Source of the DNA: Aminipila luticellarii
GTDB taxonomy: Bacteria; Bacillota; Clostridia; Peptostreptococcales; Anaerovoracaceae
Assembly: GCF_004103735.1 (NCBI RefSeq)
Contig: NZ_CP035281.1
Location: 1,302,001 to 1,366,000 of the forward strand
Direction of reading: 5' to 3'
DNA: 64,000 nucleotides
A program made the position numbers and the translations under genes. The notes below the pieces were generated by a model. It was given only the letters and a program-made list of their open reading frames with translations. It was not told the origin of the DNA and did no database searches. Below, in pieces: positions 34,960 through 44,961 of this stretch. Within the stretch, counting starts at the first letter, position 1. Each line of letters begins with the position of its first letter.

Positions 34960-34960
34960 A

Positions 34961-35932
34961 ATGGATAATAGGGGTTATATTTTAGGCTTGGATACAAGTA
35001 ATTACAGAACCTCCATTGCAGTGGTCGATACAGACGGAAGCATTGTAATCGATCAAAGAACGCTGTTAAAGGTGAAGAAAGGGGAAAGGGGTTTAAGACA
35101 ATCTGAAGCCCTTTTTCAGCATGTTGAAAACCTTCCGGAGCTATTTGAAGTGCTGGCAGGCGAAACGTTTCAGCTTTCAGCAGTGGCTGCATCCAATAAA
35201 CCCAGGCCAATAGAAGGTTCTTATATGCCTTGTTTTAAAGCAGGGTACGGATTCGGAAAGGCTATTGCAAACACATTTCATGTGCCTTTTTTTGTATTTT
35301 CCCATCAAGAGGGGCATGTGGAAGCTGTCAAGCACTTTAGCAGCATGGACCAAGAGGATTCCCTGTTAGTCTGGCATCTATCCGGAGGAACCTGTGAGCT
35401 GCTTCGCGTACAAGACAGAGAAATCGAAATCGTGGGAGGCAGTAAGGATATTTCTTTCGGACAAGTCATAGATCGGGTGGGCGTCCTTTTGGGTATGAAC
35501 TTTCCCGCAGGAGAAGAAATGGATCAGCGGGCTTTGCAAGGGAAACTTTCTGCCGATCCGGGCAGAAAACTGCTCAGCCCAATCAGGCTGGACGGATTGA
35601 CCTTTAATTTGTCCGGTATAGAAACGCAATGCAGCAGACTTTTACAGAGTAGTGAGCAGAAGAATCACGAACTGAATGAAAATTTTTTAATCCGGGAGCT
35701 GTTTGACCGGATTGCGGAAACAATTCTAAATGTTTCATTAAGAGCAGCGGAACAATTCGGTATAAAGCATATACTTTTTGCCGGAGGAGTATCCTCCAGC
35801 CGATTTATCCGTGATAAAATAAAAAACAGCGCAGAGGGTAATGCCATTCAGGCAGAATTTGGCAGGTCGGAGCTGTCCGGAGACAATGCTGTAGGGATAG
35901 CCCTGCTGGGGAGGAAAAGCTTATGGCCATAA
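34961..35932 (+). CDS. TsaD/Kae1-like paralogue (peptidase M22 family)
   Basis: 323 residues. ASKHA fold with N-terminal GLDTSNYRTSIAVV, metal-site pattern HQEGHVEA (TsaD has HxEGH), and late FAGGVSSSRFIR matching the GGVxxN/S-LR segment. True TsaD, which makes t6A37 in tRNA, is usually encoded elsewhere. This divergent copy between nusB and xseA is seen in various Clostridia and its substrate is unknown. The start at 34961 follows the nusB stop directly and gives the family N-terminus; an ATG at 34940 lies inside nusB. Confidence 0.82.
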   Translation: MDNRGYILGLDTSNYRTSIAVVDTDGSIVIDQRTLLKVKKGERGLRQSEALFQHVENLPELFEVLAGETFQLSAVAASNKPRPIEGSYMPCFKAGYGFGKAIANTFHVPFFVFSHQEGHVEAVKHFSSMDQEDSLLVWHLSGGTCELLRVQDREIEIVGGSKDISFGQVIDRVGVLLGMNFPAGEEMDQRALQGKLSADPGRKLLSPIRLDGLTFNLSGIETQCSRLLQSSEQKNHELNENFLIRELFDRIAETILNVSLRAAEQFGIKHILFAGGVSSSRFIRDKIKNSAEGNAIQAEFGRSELSGDNAVGIALLGRKSLWP

Positions 35933-37134
35933 AGCCGATCAGAGTTTCACAGTTAAATGCATATATAAAAAGAGTATTGCAGTCCGACCCGCTTTTAGGA
36001 AGCGTTTCTGTAATCGGTGAAATTTCTAATTTAAAGTTTCACGGAACAGGACATGTATATTTTACGCTAAAAGATCAAAACAGTAAAATAAACTGCTTTT
36101 TATCTGCGGAGAATTTCCGCTTTTTACGTTTTGAACTGGCGGACGGCATGGAAATCACTGCCGAAGGATATATTTATTTATATGAAAAAGGCGGCACATA
36201 TTCCTTAAATATACGGGATATTCAGGTAGCAGGATTAGGTAATTTAAGAGTGGCATTTGAACAGTTGAAAGAAAAGCTTGCCAAGCAAGGCCTTTTTGAT
36301 GAAAAATATAAAAAGCCAATTCCTTTTTTTCCGAATAAAATTGCGGTTATTACTTCCGAAACCGGAGCTGCTGTCCGGGATATTATAAAAATCATAAAAC
36401 AGAGGAATAATATAGTAGACGTATTGGTGTATCCGGTATTGGTTCAGGGGCCGAATGCCGCACCGGAGATCGCAGAAGCCATCCGGCAGGTAAACCTGCT
36501 TTTCCCTGAAACGGATACCATTATTGCGGGCCGCGGCGGCGGTTCCATGGAAGAACTTTGGGCCTTTAATGAGGAAATGGTTGCAAGGAGTATATTTGAA
36601 TCCAAGATACCGATTATTTCAGCTGTTGGGCATGAAATTGATTTTACCATTGCAGATTTTGTGGCGGATAAAAGAGCCGAAACACCAACGGCAGCAGCGC
36701 AAATGGCTGTTCCAGATATTCTTGAGCTCAAGAATACGGTCTTGCAGCTCAAGAACAATCTGCAGCATCACCTTTCTTCTCTGGTGAAAAGTAAGGAACT
36801 TCAGCTTCAGCGTTGTAATCTTGAGGCGTTGACTTCAAAATTGGAAAATAGAATCGATCTTCAAAAGAATCATGTTGATAACCAGCGCAAAGAATTGGTT
36901 ACTCTTGTAAACAATTTGATATATAATAATAAAATCAGGATGGATTCAGCCAAAGCTCAGCTTGAGGCTTTAAATCCACGAAGTATTATGGACAGAGGCT
37001 ATAGTGCGATCACGGACAGCAGCGGAAGGCTGATTCGTTCCGTAGAGACCTTGAAGATTGAAGCTGCCTTTACAGCTGTATTGAAAGACGGAAGCTTTGA
37101 AGGAACTGTAACAAAGATAAGGAAGGATGAATGA
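35923..37134 (+). CDS. xseA: Exodeoxyribonuclease VII large subunit
   Basis: 403 residues. N-terminal OB-fold (SVIGEISNLKFHGTGHVYFTLKD), catalytic domain with ITSETGAAVRDI and IIAGRGGGSMEELWAFN and GHEIDFTIADFVADKRAETPTAAA, then a coiled-coil that binds XseB. Degrades single-stranded DNA. Overlaps the previous gene by 10 bp, with Shine-Dalgarno GGGGAGG, and overlaps xseB by 4 bp. Confidence 0.98.
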   Translation: MAIKPIRVSQLNAYIKRVLQSDPLLGSVSVIGEISNLKFHGTGHVYFTLKDQNSKINCFLSAENFRFLRFELADGMEITAEGYIYLYEKGGTYSLNIRDIQVAGLGNLRVAFEQLKEKLAKQGLFDEKYKKPIPFFPNKIAVITSETGAAVRDIIKIIKQRNNIVDVLVYPVLVQGPNAAPEIAEAIRQVNLLFPETDTIIAGRGGGSMEELWAFNEEMVARSIFESKIPIISAVGHEIDFTIADFVADKRAETPTAAAQMAVPDILELKNTVLQLKNNLQHHLSSLVKSKELQLQRCNLEALTSKLENRIDLQKNHVDNQRKELVTLVNNLIYNNKIRMDSAKAQLEALNPRSIMDRGYSAITDSSGRLIRSVETLKIEAAFTAVLKDGSFEGTVTKIRKDE

Positions 37135-37331
37135 GCATGGCTGCGAAAAAAGAACTGTCATTTGAGGAAGCTCTCGAAAAATTAGAGCTTTCAGCCGAAT
37201 CATTGAAAAGTGAAAAGGTATCTCTTGAGGATGCTTTAAAAAGCTTTGAACAGGGTATAGAGTATTATAATAAATGCAATACGATATTAAACACTGCAAA
37301 GCAGAAAATTGAGGTCTATTCCAAGCAATAA
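37131..37331 (+). CDS. xseB: Exodeoxyribonuclease VII small subunit
   Basis: 66 residues. The helical signature LSFEEALEKLELSAESLKSEKVSLEDALKSFEQGIEYYNKC is diagnostic. Several copies bind the XseA coiled-coil. ATGA overlap with xseA; AAGGAAGGA upstream. Confidence 0.97.
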   Translation: MSMAAKKELSFEEALEKLELSAESLKSEKVSLEDALKSFEQGIEYYNKCNTILNTAKQKIEVYSKQ

Positions 37332-37344
37332 GGAGGAATGTGCT

Positions 37345-38241
37345 ATGGACGATATTTCATATAAGACATACAAAAATTTAATAGATGAACATATTTTAGA
37401 CTTTTTGCCTGAAATTGACCATAAAAGCATTACGTTATACGATGCCATGAAATACAGCTTAACTGCCGGCGGGAAAAGATTAAGACCTATTCTGCTGCTG
37501 GCTTCCTGTGAATTCGTAGGCGGCGACATTGGGACGGCTATTCCCTATGCCTGCGCCATGGAATATATTCATACCTATTCGCTGATACATGACGATCTGC
37601 CGGCGATGGACGATGATGAACTGAGAAGAGGCCTGCCGACGAACCATATGGTATACGGCGAAGCGATGGCAATTCTGGCAGGAGACGGACTGCTCACTTC
37701 CGCTTTTGAAGCGATGAATAAGGATATGCTTTTATATTTGGACGATTCCGTTAAGCTGAAACGAAGAATCCGAGCCATTTATGAAATATCTAAAGGAGCC
37801 GGCTGCCGGGGAATGGTCGCCGGGCAGGTAGCGGATATGGAAGCGGAGAACAAACAGTGCTCCAAAGAAATGCTGGACTATATTCATTTTAACAAAACCG
37901 CGGCCTTGATTGCTGCTTCCGTAAGAGCGGGAGCGTATTTGGGCGGAGCAACCGAAAAACAGCTCCGGGATTTGACCGGTTATGCGGAAAATTTGGGATT
38001 AGCCTTTCAAATCGCAGATGATATACTGGATGTTTGCGGCGATGAGCAGGAAATGGGCAAAAAAGCCGGAAATGATGAAAAAAAACACAAAGCAACGTAT
38101 CCTTGCCTATATTCATTGGAAGAGTGTAAAGCGTACTTAAAAGATCTGACTGAAACGGCCATGTCCTTTTTGGAATGCTATTATGATGAAGCTGAGTTCT
38201 TTAATACTTTTGCTGAAGAAATGGTTGCACGTGGTAAATAA
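37345..38241 (+). CDS. ispA: Polyprenyl (farnesyl/geranyl) diphosphate synthase
   Basis: 298 residues. Condenses isopentenyl diphosphate with allylic diphosphates. First aspartate-rich motif in LIHDDLPAMDDD and second in FQIADDILDV, with GGKRLRP upstream. Context xseB-ispA-dxs is the classic isoprenoid block. The start at 37345 follows AAGGAGG; the in-frame ATG at 37309 would overlap xseB. Confidence 0.96.
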   Translation: MDDISYKTYKNLIDEHILDFLPEIDHKSITLYDAMKYSLTAGGKRLRPILLLASCEFVGGDIGTAIPYACAMEYIHTYSLIHDDLPAMDDDELRRGLPTNHMVYGEAMAILAGDGLLTSAFEAMNKDMLLYLDDSVKLKRRIRAIYEISKGAGCRGMVAGQVADMEAENKQCSKEMLDYIHFNKTAALIAASVRAGAYLGGATEKQLRDLTGYAENLGLAFQIADDILDVCGDEQEMGKKAGNDEKKHKATYPCLYSLEECKAYLKDLTETAMSFLECYYDEAEFFNTFAEEMVARGK

Positions 38242-38322
38242 TTGGTATGAACCCTGCAGTTCACATTACAGATGCGGGAAAGATTTTAATTTGTAAAGGA
38301 GCTCACTTTTGAGAAAGGTATA

Positions 38323-40206
38323 ATGGGAGAGAAAAGTAAAATAGACCTTTTGACGGGAAATTTCCCCGAAGATTTAAAATATATGTCCAATGATGAATTG
38401 GATCTGCTTACGTATGAAATAAGAGATTTTTTAATTGAAAATGTATCGAAAACGGGAGGTCATCTGGCTTCCAATCTGGGTGTTGTAGAGCTTACTATTG
38501 CATTGCACACCGTTTTTAACAGTCCCAGAGATAAAATTATCTGGGACGTGGGGCATCAATCCTATGTACATAAAATATTGACAGGAAGAGCAGAAAAATT
38601 TTGTTCTCTCCGGCAATACGGCGGAATGAGCGGATTCCCTAAAAGAGAAGAAAGCCCCCATGATTGTTTTGATACGGGACACAGCAGTAACTCCATTTCA
38701 GCAGCTGCCGGTATAGCTGCCGCCCGAGATTTAAACGGTGAGGACTTTGCAGTCATTGCGGTAATCGGAGACGGAGCGCTGACCGGAGGTCTGGCCTTTG
38801 AAGCGTTAAACAATGCCGGAGCATCCAAGTCCAAAATGATCATTATTATAAATGATAACGGAATGTCCATATCTAAAAATATTGGGGGGTTATCCCAGTA
38901 TTTGAGTAATTTAAGGATGTCCTCCGCTTATTTGGATTTTAAAAAGCAGGTCAAAAAAACCTTGAAGGGTATCCCCAGAGTTGGGGAAAGTCTCTATGCT
39001 GGCATTGAGCACCTTAGGGATTCCATTAAATATGCGGTGGTGGAAGGTGCATTGTTTGAAGAACTGGGCTTTAAGTATATGGGTCCCTTCGACGGACACA
39101 ATATAGAGGATCTGACAACAGCCCTTATACTGGCCCAAAACGTAGAAGGACCGGTGGTACTGCACGTCCTTACCAAAAAAGGAAAAGGCTATAGAAATTC
39201 AGAAAACAGTCCGGATAAATTTCATGGAGTTGCACCGTTTAATCCGACAACGGGGTTACCCCTGAAAGCAGTGGATGGGTTCTCTTATTCTCAGATTTTC
39301 GGAAATAAGATGATTCAGCTGGCGGGCAGGAATAAAAAAGTGGTAGCAATTTGTGCTGCCATGATCCATGGAACCGGATTAGATAAGTTTGCAGTTCGAT
39401 ATCCGGATAGAGTATTTGACGTAGGAATTGCGGAAGGTCATGCGGTTTCCTTTGCGGCGGGATTTGCCGTGGCGGGATACCGGCCCATTGTAGCTATTTA
39501 TTCCACCTTTTTACAAAGATCGTATGACCAGATGATGATTGATGTCTGTATGCAGAAGCTGCCGGTTATTTTTGCCATTGACAGAGCGGGAAATGTGGGC
39601 GAAGACGGTGAGACTCATCACGGAGTATTTGATTTATCCTATTTAAGTCATATGCCGAACATGACGGTACTGGCTCCGGCAGACGGAAGAGAACTGGCAG
39701 AAATGCTTGAATTCGCTCTGACACTTAACGGACCGTGTGCGATAAGGTATCCCCGAGGGGAGGCTCCGGATTTTGGATCAGTATATCGCGGCGATTATGG
39801 ATCTATAGAAAAAAATAAAAGTATTTTTGACGGAGAAGAGCTCGTTATCTTTGCCGTAGGAAAAATGGTATCCATTGCATATGAGGTATGTCTTGATCTG
39901 CGTGAAAAGGGTGTGGACATAGGCTTGATAAACGCCAGAAGTATTCACCCTCTGGACGAAGAATCCATCGTCAGTACAGCTAAAAAAGCAAAGAAAATCA
40001 TGACGCTGGAAGATAATGTAATAACCGGCGGCTTTGGACAGCAGGTCATAGCTCTGCTCGTCAATAAGGATATCAACATCCCATGCAGAAATATCGGATG
40101 GCCAGATTGTTTTGTTGAACATGGAAATGATGAAGAGCTTTTTATAAAATACAAATTGGATGCAAAGGGGATAGCGGAAAGGGTGCGTGACTTTATTGAA
40201 AGATAG
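38323..40206 (+). CDS. dxs: 1-deoxy-D-xylulose-5-phosphate synthase
   Basis: 627 residues. Thiamine-diphosphate enzyme that condenses pyruvate and glyceraldehyde 3-phosphate, the entry to the MEP isoprenoid pathway. TPP motif GDGALTGGLAFEALNNAG, catalytic His region DVGHQSYVHKI and the transketolase C-half with DRAGNVGEDGETHHG and ILAPADGREL-like TVLAPADGREL. Overlaps tlyA by 20 bp, so translation is probably coupled. Confidence 0.98.
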   Translation: MGEKSKIDLLTGNFPEDLKYMSNDELDLLTYEIRDFLIENVSKTGGHLASNLGVVELTIALHTVFNSPRDKIIWDVGHQSYVHKILTGRAEKFCSLRQYGGMSGFPKREESPHDCFDTGHSSNSISAAAGIAAARDLNGEDFAVIAVIGDGALTGGLAFEALNNAGASKSKMIIIINDNGMSISKNIGGLSQYLSNLRMSSAYLDFKKQVKKTLKGIPRVGESLYAGIEHLRDSIKYAVVEGALFEELGFKYMGPFDGHNIEDLTTALILAQNVEGPVVLHVLTKKGKGYRNSENSPDKFHGVAPFNPTTGLPLKAVDGFSYSQIFGNKMIQLAGRNKKVVAICAAMIHGTGLDKFAVRYPDRVFDVGIAEGHAVSFAAGFAVAGYRPIVAIYSTFLQRSYDQMMIDVCMQKLPVIFAIDRAGNVGEDGETHHGVFDLSYLSHMPNMTVLAPADGRELAEMLEFALTLNGPCAIRYPRGEAPDFGSVYRGDYGSIEKNKSIFDGEELVIFAVGKMVSIAYEVCLDLREKGVDIGLINARSIHPLDEESIVSTAKKAKKIMTLEDNVITGGFGQQVIALLVNKDINIPCRNIGWPDCFVEHGNDEELFIKYKLDAKGIAERVRDFIER

Positions 40207-40993
40207 GCTGGATGTAATACTGGTTGACAAGGGATTTTTTCCATCGAGAGAAAAAGCTAAAAGTGCCATTATGGCAGGAATCGTTTATGTGGATGGTCAA
40301 AGGGTTGATAAAGCAGGAACCCCAGTAAATGATGCCTCTGAATTTTTTGTAAAGGAAGATCTTTGCCCTTATGTCAGCCGCGGAGGGCTGAAACTGGAAA
40401 AAGCATTAGAAATATTTGACTTTCATCTGGAGCACGCAGTTTGCACGGATATCGGAGCATCTACCGGCGGGTTTACGGACTGCATGCTTAAAAATGGAGC
40501 GTCGAAAGTATTTGCTATAGATGTAGGATACGGACAGTTGGATTGGAAGCTCAGAAATGATCCCAGAGTCGTCAATATGGAAAAAACAAATATTCGGTAT
40601 TTGGACTTTGATAGGGTAGATAAAGACATAGATTTTATCAGTATAGATGTCTCTTTTATTTCACTAAAACTGGTATTCCCGGTAGCCGGTAAATTGCTGG
40701 GGGATACGGGAAGTATTGTATGTCTCGTCAAACCTCAATTTGAAGCCGGAAAAGAACAGGTAGGGAAAAAGGGAATTGTAAGAGATATAAAGGTTCATAA
40801 GGAAGTCCTGCGAAACGTGATAGGCTATGCTAAAAGCTGCGGGTTGTATCCGCAGGGGCTTACTTTTTCGCCGGTCACCGGTGCCAAAGGGAATATTGAG
40901 TATCTGCTGCATTTAAAGAAACAGGAAAGTCAAATTTTCAGCGATGAAATGATTGAACAGATCGCCGATATATCTCACGAAACTTTAGATTAG
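40187..40993 (+). CDS. tlyA: TlyA-family rRNA methyltransferase/hemolysin-like protein
   Basis: 268 residues. N-terminal S4 RNA-binding domain (RLDVILVDKGFFPSREKAKSAIMAGIVYVDGQ) and FtsJ-like methyltransferase domain with DIGASTGGFTDCML. TlyA 2'-O-methylates 16S and/or 23S rRNA. GTG start inside the dxs end. In many Firmicutes tlyA is followed by nadK, argR and recN; none of these is here. Confidence 0.95.
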   Translation: MTLLKDRLDVILVDKGFFPSREKAKSAIMAGIVYVDGQRVDKAGTPVNDASEFFVKEDLCPYVSRGGLKLEKALEIFDFHLEHAVCTDIGASTGGFTDCMLKNGASKVFAIDVGYGQLDWKLRNDPRVVNMEKTNIRYLDFDRVDKDIDFISIDVSFISLKLVFPVAGKLLGDTGSIVCLVKPQFEAGKEQVGKKGIVRDIKVHKEVLRNVIGYAKSCGLYPQGLTFSPVTGAKGNIEYLLHLKKQESQIFSDEMIEQIADISHETLD

Positions 40994-41057
40994 TTTTCAA
41001 ATTTTTTCAAATAATTTTTAAGACCATTTTATTTAAAAGTAAAAAGGAGAATTTAAA

Positions 41058-42257
41058 ATGAAATTATCACAAAAAGTACAGGCCATGCAATTTTCGCCGA
41101 TCAGGAAATTCAATGTATACGCCATTGAAGCAAAGGAAAAGGGCAAAAAAGTTTATCACCTGAATATCGGACAGCCGGATATCAAAACTCCAAAAGCATT
41201 TATGGAAGCTGTAAAGAACTTTGACTCCCATGTCCTTGCGTATGCGGAATCGGGCGGACTGGTACAACTGCAGGATGCCATTGCAAACTATTTTAAGCGT
41301 TTCGGCATGGACATAGAACGGAAAGATGTGCTGATCACAAACGGCGGTTCTGAAGCTTTAAGCATGATTTATACCTGCCTGCTGGATTATGGGGATGAAG
41401 TCCTTATTCCTGAACCGTTTTATACAAACTATCAGACCTTTATCTCTGCCGCAGGCGGCAAGGTGGTTCCTGTAACTACAAAAGCAGAAGAGGGATATCG
41501 TTATGCGTATGCGGATCGAATCGAAAAGGTCATAACGGATAAGACCAGAGCGATCTCTTTAGTAAATCCGGGCAATCCCACCGGTACTATTCTGACAAGG
41601 GATGAGATGCGAGTCATTGCGGATGTGGCTAAAAAACATGATCTTTGGATTATTGCGGATGAAGTGTACCGGGAATTTGCTTATGACGGAAGAGAAATGA
41701 CTTCCTTCGGACAACTGGAAGATATCAAGGAACGGGTTATTATTGTGGACTCTGTTTCAAAGAGATTCTCAGCCTGCGGTGCAAGAATCGGCTGTATCGT
41801 ATCCAAAAACCAGGAATTGATGTCTAACGCCATGAAGCTGGCTCAGGGACGCTTATGCTGCCCGACTCTTGATATGATAGGTGCTACGGCATTATATGAA
41901 TTGGATCCTTCTTATTTTAACGAGGTAAGAACGGAATATGAAGCCAGGAGAGATGCAGTTTATGAAGAGATTATGAAAATCCCTGGAGTCGTGTGCCAAA
42001 AACCCGGCGGGGCATTTTACATAATGGTCAAGCTTCCGGTAGAAAGCTCAGAAGACTTTCTGGTATGGCTTCTGACAGAATTTGATGACGGAGGCGAAAC
42101 GGTTATGTATGCTCCGATTCAAGGCTTCTACGGTACAGAGGGACTAGGCAGGGATGAACTGAGAATTGCCTATGTACTTAAAAAAGAGGATTTGGTTCGC
42201 GGTGTTGAATTGATGCGATTGGGCCTTGAAAAGTATAAAGAATTGGGATATAAATAA
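41058..42257 (+). CDS. Class I/II pyridoxal phosphate-dependent aminotransferase
   Basis: 399 residues. LNIGQPDIKTPKAF, NPGNPTGTI, the aspartate in WIIADEVYREF and the PLP lysine in SVSKRFSACGARIGC are clear fold-type I aminotransferase marks. The nearest well-known relatives are aspartate-type aminotransferases, but substrate cannot be fixed from sequence. The SKRFSACGAR loop is a common clostridial variant. Good Shine-Dalgarno (AAAGGAG). Followed 28 bp later by mutS. Confidence 0.93.
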   Translation: MKLSQKVQAMQFSPIRKFNVYAIEAKEKGKKVYHLNIGQPDIKTPKAFMEAVKNFDSHVLAYAESGGLVQLQDAIANYFKRFGMDIERKDVLITNGGSEALSMIYTCLLDYGDEVLIPEPFYTNYQTFISAAGGKVVPVTTKAEEGYRYAYADRIEKVITDKTRAISLVNPGNPTGTILTRDEMRVIADVAKKHDLWIIADEVYREFAYDGREMTSFGQLEDIKERVIIVDSVSKRFSACGARIGCIVSKNQELMSNAMKLAQGRLCCPTLDMIGATALYELDPSYFNEVRTEYEARRDAVYEEIMKIPGVVCQKPGGAFYIMVKLPVESSEDFLVWLLTEFDDGGETVMYAPIQGFYGTEGLGRDELRIAYVLKKEDLVRGVELMRLGLEKYKELGYK

Positions 42258-42285
42258 ATTGAAGTAAAAGGAGTATAAAGAATAT

Positions 42286-44961
42286 ATGCAATTAACACCT
42301 ATGATGCAACAGTATATGGAAATTAAACAAAATCATCAGGACTGTATTTTGTTCTTTAGGCTCGGCGATTTTTATGAGATGTTTTTTGAGGATGCCATTA
42401 CGGCTTCCAGAGAAATGGAAATAACCTTGACGGGAAAAAACTGCGGTCAAGAGGAAAGGGCTCCCATGTGCGGAGTCCCTTTTCATTCCGCAGACACTTA
42501 TATTGCAAAGTTAGTGGAAAAAGGCTATAAGGTTGCGATTTGCGAACAAGTAGAGGACCCTGCCACTGCAAAGGGTATAGTGAAGCGTGAGGTAATACAG
42601 ATTATCACGCCGGGAACTATTGTTAATCAGACCATGCTGAATGAAAAAGAAAATAATTATCTTGCATCTATTTATCTCAATGAAGATGGAGCAGGAATTT
42701 CATATTGCGATATTTCTACCGGTGAACTGTATACAACGAATATTGACGGTGCCGGCCGGATAGAAATCTTATTGAATGAGCTGGTTAAAATAAAAGCAAG
42801 AGAAGTGCTGATTAATGAATCGGCAGAAAGTATTGTTTCCATAGAGGAAATGAAAAAAAATACGGATGCTTATTTTACTCCGCTCTCAGAGAGTTACCAT
42901 AATATAATTACAGCAAATGATGTCATATTAAAACAGTTTCAGACAAAATCCCTTACCGGATTAGGTCTGGAAAACTCTGAAGCTGCGCGTCTTTCGCTTG
43001 GAGCCCTGTTAAGCTATTTATTTGAAACGAGAAAGCATAATTTAAGCCACATTACACAGGTCACAGTCTATGATATCGGCTCCCATATGTCCTTGGATAA
43101 GGCAACCTTGCGTAATCTTGAAATAACGGAGACCTTATATGAAAAACGGGTTCAAGGCTCTCTGCTGGGCGTGCTGGATAAAACTCATACGGCTATGGGG
43201 TCCAGAAAGATGAAGCAGTGGCTCAGAGAACCGCTTAATCACAGCAGTCAGATCAATGAAAGGCTGGATGCGGTGGAAGTTCTCAGCGATGAAATCATTA
43301 TAAGAAACAACATAAAAGAGTGCTTGAAAAAAGTCTATGATTTAGAGAGACTGGCCGGACGAATCGCCTGCGGAAATGCTAACGGCAAAGACCTGATCGC
43401 ACTAAGGAATTCCCTGTTTATTCTTCCGGAGCTCAAGGCCGAGCTATACTCCGTAGAGAACGCACTGTTCAGCCGTTTAAATGATGAAATAGACGGTTCG
43501 TTAATGGAGGTTCACGACTTGATAGAACAGGCCATTATGGAAGAACCCCCTTTTACGGTCAAGGAGGGCGGTCTGATTAAATCGGGATTTTCTAAAGAGT
43601 TGGACGATTTAAGATTCTCCATTAAAGACGGACAAGCCTGGATTGCTGAATTAGAAGGAAAGGAACGGGAGCGAACCGGAATTAAAAACCTGAAGGTTCG
43701 ATTTAATAAAGTCTTTGGATATTATATCGAGATAACCAAATCTAATTTAGATATGGCACCGGAAAATTATATCCGAAAGCAGACTCTTGTCAACTGTGAG
43801 CGGTTTATCACCCCGGAGCTGAAAGAAATGGAAAGCCTGGTACTCAATGCGGAATCAAAGATCAACCAGATGGAATATGAGATTTTTTCAGATACCAGAA
43901 ATAAAATTCAAGAATACATAGGAATCATACAGAAAGCTTCTTCGGCGATTGCTTCCATTGATGTCCTGACTTCTTTCGCTCACGTATCTTCCAGCTTGGG
44001 ATATGTCAAGCCGGAGGTAAATGAGAGCGGAAATCTTGTCATCACAAAAGGACGCCATCCGGTGATTGAACAGACCATCAAGGACGGAATTTTTGTATCC
44101 AATGATGTTTATGTAAATGATAAGGATTCCAGTATGCTGCTCATAACAGGCCCAAACATGGCCGGTAAGTCTACATACATGAGACAGACCGCCTTAATCG
44201 TTTTAATGGCTCAGGCCGGCTGTTTTGTGCCTTGCGAGAGCGCTTCTATTGGTGTGGTGGACAGAATTTATACAAGAATTGGTGCTTCGGATAATCTGGC
44301 TCAAGGTCAGAGCACATTTTTCGTGGAAATGAGCGAGCTGGCCTACATCTTAAATACAGCCACCTCCAAAAGCCTGATCATCCTTGATGAAATCGGAAGA
44401 GGAACCAGCACCTATGACGGTCTTTCTATTGCATGGGCTGTTGTAGAATATCTTTGCAACGAAAAGAATAAGATCCGTACCTTATTTGCCACACATTATC
44501 ACGAGCTTACGGCATTAGAAGAACTGGTTCCGGGCGTTCGAAATTTAAACGTAGATGTGGCAGAGGAAAATGGAAATATTGTTTTCCTTCATAAGATCGT
44601 AGCCGGCAGTGCCAGCAAAAGTTACGGAATTCATGTGGCAAAAATTGCCGGTGTTCCGAAAAAGGTACTGGAGGCTGCAGAAAACAAGCTGGCAGGTCTT
44701 GAATCTGGTCAATTTGAGCAGGAAGGCGTCTTGGATTTCGGAAGGAATGGATTGACTGAGGAATCTGGAGATACACAGGACTTTGCGGAAAGCAGCAAGC
44801 ACATTAAAAAAGAGGATGCATCCCAAGGAGAACAATTATCTCTGTTCAGCTTTGCGCCGAATCCAGTGATTGAACGGTTAAAAAGTATTGATCTAATGAA
44901 GCTTGCCCCTTGGGAAGCACTGAAAATACTGGGAGAATTGCAGGAGGCTGCCAATGATTAA
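42286..44961 (+). CDS. mutS: DNA mismatch repair protein MutS
   Basis: 891 residues. N-terminal mismatch-binding domain with FFRLGDFYEMFFEDA (the Phe-x-Glu finger), core and clamp domains, and the ABC ATPase with Walker A GPNMAGKST near residue 622, DEIGRGTSTYDG and THYHEL. The tail ends with a short C-terminal segment that binds the clamp. Overlaps mutL by 8 bp, giving a coupled mutSL unit. Confidence 0.99.
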   Translation: MQLTPMMQQYMEIKQNHQDCILFFRLGDFYEMFFEDAITASREMEITLTGKNCGQEERAPMCGVPFHSADTYIAKLVEKGYKVAICEQVEDPATAKGIVKREVIQIITPGTIVNQTMLNEKENNYLASIYLNEDGAGISYCDISTGELYTTNIDGAGRIEILLNELVKIKAREVLINESAESIVSIEEMKKNTDAYFTPLSESYHNIITANDVILKQFQTKSLTGLGLENSEAARLSLGALLSYLFETRKHNLSHITQVTVYDIGSHMSLDKATLRNLEITETLYEKRVQGSLLGVLDKTHTAMGSRKMKQWLREPLNHSSQINERLDAVEVLSDEIIIRNNIKECLKKVYDLERLAGRIACGNANGKDLIALRNSLFILPELKAELYSVENALFSRLNDEIDGSLMEVHDLIEQAIMEEPPFTVKEGGLIKSGFSKELDDLRFSIKDGQAWIAELEGKERERTGIKNLKVRFNKVFGYYIEITKSNLDMAPENYIRKQTLVNCERFITPELKEMESLVLNAESKINQMEYEIFSDTRNKIQEYIGIIQKASSAIASIDVLTSFAHVSSSLGYVKPEVNESGNLVITKGRHPVIEQTIKDGIFVSNDVYVNDKDSSMLLITGPNMAGKSTYMRQTALIVLMAQAGCFVPCESASIGVVDRIYTRIGASDNLAQGQSTFFVEMSELAYILNTATSKSLIILDEIGRGTSTYDGLSIAWAVVEYLCNEKNKIRTLFATHYHELTALEELVPGVRNLNVDVAEENGNIVFLHKIVAGSASKSYGIHVAKIAGVPKKVLEAAENKLAGLESGQFEQEGVLDFGRNGLTEESGDTQDFAESSKHIKKEDASQGEQLSLFSFAPNPVIERLKSIDLMKLAPWEALKILGELQEAAND

